From NCBI GenBank assembly GCA_012841255.1, contig DUUZ01000017.1, positions 1 through 17,139 of the forward strand: a stretch of 17,139 bases of DNA, given 5' to 3'. Position 1 is the first letter of the stretch; each line of letters opens with the position of its first letter. Under the pieces are notes generated by a model. That model saw only the letters and a list, made by a program, of their open reading frames with translations, searched no databases and was not told the DNA's origin. The stretch is from Clostridiaceae bacterium. Its GTDB lineage: Bacteria; Bacillota; Clostridia; Saccharofermentanales; DTU023. Both the position numbers and the translations under genes were made by a program. Shown here one piece after another: positions 13,913 to 17,139 of the stretch.

Positions 13913-14647
13913 TTATCCTTCCAAAAGATGCGGGTGTTTCTTGCCTAACTGCTTCAGGACTTTCTCCTTCGACGTATTGACAATGAGTTCATCGGGGAAA
14001 CCGACTTCATCGATCAGGAGGCTGACCTCGTCAAGGCGGCCGATGGCCCCGTGGTAATGGGAGTCCGAGCCGATGGAGACCAGGATGCCGTATTTTTCAC
14101 ACATCTTCAGCATTTCGGTCAGGTTTTCCCGGGTGTTCAGCCTGTAATGGGCCGCCTTCAATGAGGAGTTGTTGACCTCCAGCATGACGTCCATGCGCTT
14201 GGCCTCCCGGGCCAGGGCATCGAAGTCGACGGGGATCTTGCCGTCGTCCGGATGGCCGATGATGTCCACATAGGGATTTTGCATGGCACCCAGATAGGCC
14301 CGGGTGTTTTCTGCCCGGGATCCGGGCAGGAGGGTGAACTCATGGAAACTGGCAATACAAAGATCCATTCTTTTCCAGATGAATTCCTCAAGGTCGACCG
14401 ACCCCTGATAATCTCCAATATTGAGTTCGGCTCCGTAGAGCATACGGACTCCGAACATTTCCCGGTCAAGGACATGGTAGTTCATGAAATGGAGCTCGTG
14501 GACCCCGTCGGGCAGGTTGGGGGCATGATCGGTGATGGCCAGGATGGAAAGCCCTTTTGCGGCGGCCTCCCGGGCGCACTCGGTGACGCTGGAATAGGCG
14601 TGGACACTGGCCAGCGTGTGGTTATGAAGATCGGCGATGAAGCGCAT
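13913..14647 (-). CDS. PHP-domain metallo-phosphoesterase (YcdX-like)
   Basis: This 244-residue protein is a polymerase-and-histidinol-phosphatase family hydrolase that should remove phosphate from a small molecule using a metal cluster. Metal-site motifs are DLHNH (6-10), TDH (39-41), GAELN (72-76; E74), H102, GHPD (131-134; H132) and GSDSH (193-197; D195 and H197). EVNNSS (157-162) is typical of the YcdX-like branch. Some PHP enzymes open cyclic phosphates arising from phosphonate breakdown, which would suit the gene's place directly after two phnE genes. This function is inferred. ATG 14647 is chosen for AAGGGGG five bases upstream; a GTG at 14653 overlapping the phnE stop is the alternative. 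Confidence 0.88.
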   Translation of the reverse strand: MRFIADLHNHTLASVHAYSSVTECAREAAAKGLSILAITDHAPNLPDGVHELHFMNYHVLDREMFGVRMLYGAELNIGDYQGSVDLEEFIWKRMDLCIASFHEFTLLPGSRAENTRAYLGAMQNPYVDIIGHPDDGKIPVDFDALAREAKRMDVMLEVNNSSLKAAHYRLNTRENLTEMLKMCEKYGILVSIGSDSHYHGAIGRLDEVSLLIDEVGFPDELIVNTSKEKVLKQLGKKHPHLLEG

Positions 14648-14649
14648 GG

Positions 14650-15459
14650 TCACCCCCTTGCCAGTTTGGTCCGGATCCGGGTGGAGATGAATTCCACGAT
14701 CAGGACGACGAAGATGAGCCCGATGAGAAGGGCGCCGACGACATTCCAGCGAAAGAGGCTCATGTTGAAGATGAGAGGGGCGCCGATTCCGCCGGCTCCC
14801 ACCAGCCCCAGAACCGCCGCATCCTTCATGTTGAGGTCGAAGCGGTAGATGGTGTTGGAGATGAAGTTGGAGAAGAGCTGGGGCAGGATCCCGTAGCGGA
14901 TCAGCTGGAAGCGGGTACAGCCCGCGGCATCCAGGGATTCCAGGACCCCCCGGTCCAGATCCTCCACCACCTCGGTATTGCGTTTGGTCAGCATGCCCAG
15001 GGAGGTCATGGTCATGGTCATGACGCCGGCAAAGGCGCCGGGTCCTGTCACCCGGATGAACATAAGGCCGTAGACGAAGGCCGGGATGGTCCGGATCAGC
15101 ATGATGAATAGATTCATGATATAGGTGACGGGACGGGGTGCCACATTCCGGGCGGCCAGGAAAGACAGGGGGACCGCCAGGATAGTCCCGATGATGGTTC
15201 CCAAAAGCGCAATGGCCAGGGTTTCGAGCATAAGGTAGGGCACTCCCAGCGGGTGCAGGCCGAAGAGGGTGTTGAGATCGGGATTGAAAATACCCTTGAT
15301 GACACTGGCGGCCATGGCCGGTCCCCGGTCGGTGATCCCCTTGTATTCGATGGCCATGCCCGACCAGATGAGGAGCAGGCCGATGGCTGCGGCGATGGGC
15401 AGCTGGTATTTCCAGCGGCGGGGCTGGGCCTGGAGGGTTTCAGCAATAAGTGGTTTCAT
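14650..15459 (-). CDS. phnE: Phosphonate-type ABC transporter permease (second PhnE)
   Basis: This is one of two transmembrane subunits of an ABC importer for phosphonates or related phosphorus oxyanions. The 269-residue protein has about six membrane spans. Its cytoplasmic coupling (EAA) loop is visible as ESLDAAGCTRFQLIRYGILPQ (about 173-193), followed by the PhnE-typical AVLGLVGAGGIG (214-225). GGGAGGGG (15466-15473) six bases before the ATG gives strong translation. Its stop overlaps the alternative GTG start of the PHP gene. With the neighbouring phnE it would form the transport channel, powered by PhnC. Confidence 0.93.
   Translation of the reverse strand: MKPLIAETLQAQPRRWKYQLPIAAAIGLLLIWSGMAIEYKGITDRGPAMAASVIKGIFNPDLNTLFGLHPLGVPYLMLETLAIALLGTIIGTILAVPLSFLAARNVAPRPVTYIMNLFIMLIRTIPAFVYGLMFIRVTGPGAFAGVMTMTMTSLGMLTKRNTEVVEDLDRGVLESLDAAGCTRFQLIRYGILPQLFSNFISNTIYRFDLNMKDAAVLGLVGAGGIGAPLIFNMSLFRWNVVGALLIGLIFVVLIVEFISTRIRTKLARG
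14653..14659 (-). promoter_or_regulatory. Ribosome binding site choosing ATG 14647 for the PHP gene
   Basis: AAGGGGG on the minus strand ends five bases before the ATG at 14647 and overlaps the alternative GTG at 14653, which would have no space for its own site. Confidence 0.55.
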
Positions 15460-15473
15460 ATCTTGCCCCTCCC

Positions 15474-16298
15474 TCAGGATAATTTCTTGCGGCCATACTG
15501 GCTGATGGTTTCAATGATGAAAACGGCGACGAAAAGCATGAGCAGGATGGTGCCGACCTGTTGATACTCCCGAAGGGAGATCCGCTCGCTCATAAGCAGA
15601 CCGATGCCGCCTGCCCCGACATAGCCCAGTACAGCGGAGTGCCGGACGGTGGTCTCGATACTGTAAAGGCAGGCGGACAGATACATGGGAAAGACCTGGG
15701 GCAGGATGGCCGAGGTGAAGGCCTTGACCTTACCGGCGCCCAGGGCTTCCATGGCCTCATAGGCCCCCATGTCCACGGTCTCGATGTACTCATACATCAT
15801 TTTGGTGACCATGCCGAAGGTAAAAATGGCGATGGCCAGGGTCCCGGCAAAGGTCCCCAGGTGGAAGATCAGGGTGGCGATCAGGGCCAGAACCAGGGTG
15901 GGCAGGGTCCTGAGGACGCTCAGAATCAGGCGGTTGATGAAGAGAACAATCCGGTTGGTCATGATGTTGGAGGCATTTAAGGCCGAGAAGGGCAGGGCCA
16001 GGAAGCAGCCGATAAATGAACCCATGACCGACATCTGGATGGTGTTGAAAAGAGGGGTCCAGACATGTTTGGCAAAGCGCATGTCAGGCTGGACCAGTTT
16101 TTTCAAGATGACGGTCAGCTGGTTGATCCTTTTGGCCAGGACAGGCAGGGAAAAGCCGGTGATCTTCCCCGCGGCGATGATCAGGACCAGGATCAGGAGC
16201 AGGTAAACAGGCGTCCGGCTGGCTTTTTTGGTGACGCTGTTGCCGCTAGGAAGCGTGATGGTCTTGGGTTTGAAGATAAGGTCATAGGGGTTGGTCAT
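15474..16298 (-). CDS. phnE: Phosphonate-type ABC transporter permease (first PhnE)
   Basis: This is the other membrane subunit of the importer, 274 residues, with a longer hydrophilic N-terminus (about 1-27) and about six membrane spans. The coupling loop is YEAMEALGAGKVKAFTSAILPQ (about 180-201), and AVLGYVGAGGIG follows near 221-232. The paralogue downstream shares these landmarks, as in other two-PhnE systems. ATG 16298 is preferred over GTG 16307, with a GGCGG-like site eight bases upstream, though neither is strong. It overlaps the phnC coding region by 17 bases, indicating translational coupling, and the next phnE starts 14 bases after its stop. Confidence 0.92.
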   Translation of the reverse strand: MTNPYDLIFKPKTITLPSGNSVTKKASRTPVYLLLILVLIIAAGKITGFSLPVLAKRINQLTVILKKLVQPDMRFAKHVWTPLFNTIQMSVMGSFIGCFLALPFSALNASNIMTNRIVLFINRLILSVLRTLPTLVLALIATLIFHLGTFAGTLAIAIFTFGMVTKMMYEYIETVDMGAYEAMEALGAGKVKAFTSAILPQVFPMYLSACLYSIETTVRHSAVLGYVGAGGIGLLMSERISLREYQQVGTILLMLFVAVFIIETISQYGRKKLS

Positions 16299-17085
16299 CT
16301 GCCCCACCGCCTTCCAGCACTCCGGGATTCAGGAGCTGATCCTCGGGGATTGCGCCGCCGTAGATTTCATCCAGCACTTCCTTGGTGACCAGGCCGCTTT
16401 CGCCGTCATAGACAATCCTGCCGTCCCGGATACCGATGATCCGGTCGGCATACTCCAGGGCCAGTTCAACATGGTGGATGTTGATCAGGATGGTAATGCC
16501 CATTTCCCTGTTAATCCGGCGGAAATCCCCCATGACCTGGGCAGCCAGGACCGGGTCCAGGGAGGCCACCGGTTCATCGGCCAGGATGATCTCCGGATTC
16601 TGGGCCAGGGTCCGGGCCAGGGCCACCCGCTGCTGCTGGCCCCCGGACAGCTGGTCGACCCGGGTATAGGCCTTGTCCAGGATCCCGATATTGTCCAGGG
16701 CTTCCAGGGCTTCGATCTTATGATGCCTGGGGAACCAGCCCAAAAGGACCCGCCAGAGGGGCAGGTCAGGGACCTTGGCCGTCAGGACATTGTTGATGAC
16801 GGTGGACCGAGTGACCAGATTGAAGGACTGGAAGATCATGCCGATCCGGCGGCGGAATCGGCGAAGGCCCGCCCCTTTCAGGGCGGCCACATCCACGTCG
16901 CCCACGGTCAGCTCGCCTTCCGTAATGGGGATCATGCGGTTGATGGCCCGGATCAGGGTGGATTTCCCGGCTCCCGACAGGCCGATGATACCGACGAATT
17001 CCCCGTCGCTGATGGCCAGGTTGACACCTTGAAGAGCCCGGACCCCGTTGGGATAGACTTTGGTTACATCTTTAAAAACAATCAT
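16282..17085 (-). CDS. phnC: Phosphonate-type ABC transporter ATP-binding protein
   Basis: This is the ATPase that drives the importer. The 267-residue protein has Walker A GLSGAGKST (35-43), Q-loop Q86, signature LSGGQ (146-150), Walker B IILADEP (166-172), D-loop SLDP (175-178) and H-loop H204 or H205. Overall sequence and its pairing with two PhnE permeases identify it as PhnC-type; related importers carry phosphonates, phosphite or phosphate. AGGAAGG six bases before the ATG supports the start. The upstream end of the operon, including any phnD binding-protein gene and the promoter, lies beyond the right edge; the 54 bases after 17085 show no gene. Confidence 0.95.
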   Translation of the reverse strand: MIVFKDVTKVYPNGVRALQGVNLAISDGEFVGIIGLSGAGKSTLIRAINRMIPITEGELTVGDVDVAALKGAGLRRFRRRIGMIFQSFNLVTRSTVINNVLTAKVPDLPLWRVLLGWFPRHHKIEALEALDNIGILDKAYTRVDQLSGGQQQRVALARTLAQNPEIILADEPVASLDPVLAAQVMGDFRRINREMGITILINIHHVELALEYADRIIGIRDGRIVYDGESGLVTKEVLDEIYGGAIPEDQLLNPGVLEGGGADDQPL

Positions 17086-17139
17086 GGACAGCCTTCCTGC
17101 GGGAACCGGTCCCGGTGATTTAAAAAACGGCAGGGGGCG

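Noticed and set aside
17099..17114. Inverted repeat around GGGAACCGGTCCC upstream of phnC
   Set aside because: It is a short GC-rich near-palindrome with no U-run or known operator match, and the region is cut by the window edge.
16291..17118. Plus-strand open frame (275 codons) opposite phnC
   Set aside because: Its low-complexity Gly/Asp/Gln-rich translation mirrors the phnC codons and carries no recognisable motif.

Overview
The window is GC-rich bacterial DNA, densely packed with genes. It most likely comes from a low-redundancy Gram-positive anaerobe of the Clostridia/Firmicutes type. Grounds: a CIRCE-type inverted repeat beside a small heat-shock gene; strong AGGAGG-type ribosome binding sites; several lipoproteins; and a glycerol operon of the clostridial kind (GlpA-like protein with a BFD iron-sulfur domain, a second FAD protein, DUF1667 and glycerol kinase). 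No RNA genes, CRISPR arrays, insertion sequences or phage genes were seen. Species-level assignment is not possible from the sequence alone.

Layout. (1) 15-640: a minus-strand Hsp20 gene with its own terminator and a CIRCE-like operator upstream. (2) 695-2331: a DMT/EamA transporter overlapping a TSUP (TauE/SafE-type) permease by ATGA. (3) 2368-6951: a tightly spaced operon for glycerol use: GlpA-like dehydrogenase, FAD/NAD oxidoreductase, DUF1667 protein and GlpK. (4) 7034-10949: a run of plus-strand envelope-related genes: a YwaF/TMEM164-like membrane protein, a PAP2/IPC-synthase-like membrane phosphotransferase, a lipoprotein with two internal repeats, a lipoprotein cyclophilin and a sugar-transfer-associated ATP-grasp protein, ending in a strong terminator. 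(5) 11037-11996 (minus): a membrane-anchored polysaccharide deacetylase, divergent from maf (12035-12649). (6) 12646-17085 (minus): an operon reading phnC-phnE-phnE-PHP hydrolase-M20 amidohydrolase; it continues upstream beyond the right edge, where a phnD-type binding protein would be expected.

How the genes work together. GlpK makes glycerol 3-phosphate. The GlpA-like, FAD and DUF1667 proteins probably form an anaerobic dehydrogenase complex that oxidises it to dihydroxyacetone phosphate. The phn cluster couples a phosphonate-type ABC importer to two hydrolases (a PHP metallo-phosphoesterase and an M20 amidase). This suggests uptake and stepwise hydrolysis of a phosphorus compound carrying an amide or acyl group, and is the most promising lead for an undescribed pathway. 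The YwaF-like/PAP2-like pair, translationally coupled, is a second lead, pointing to membrane-lipid remodelling.
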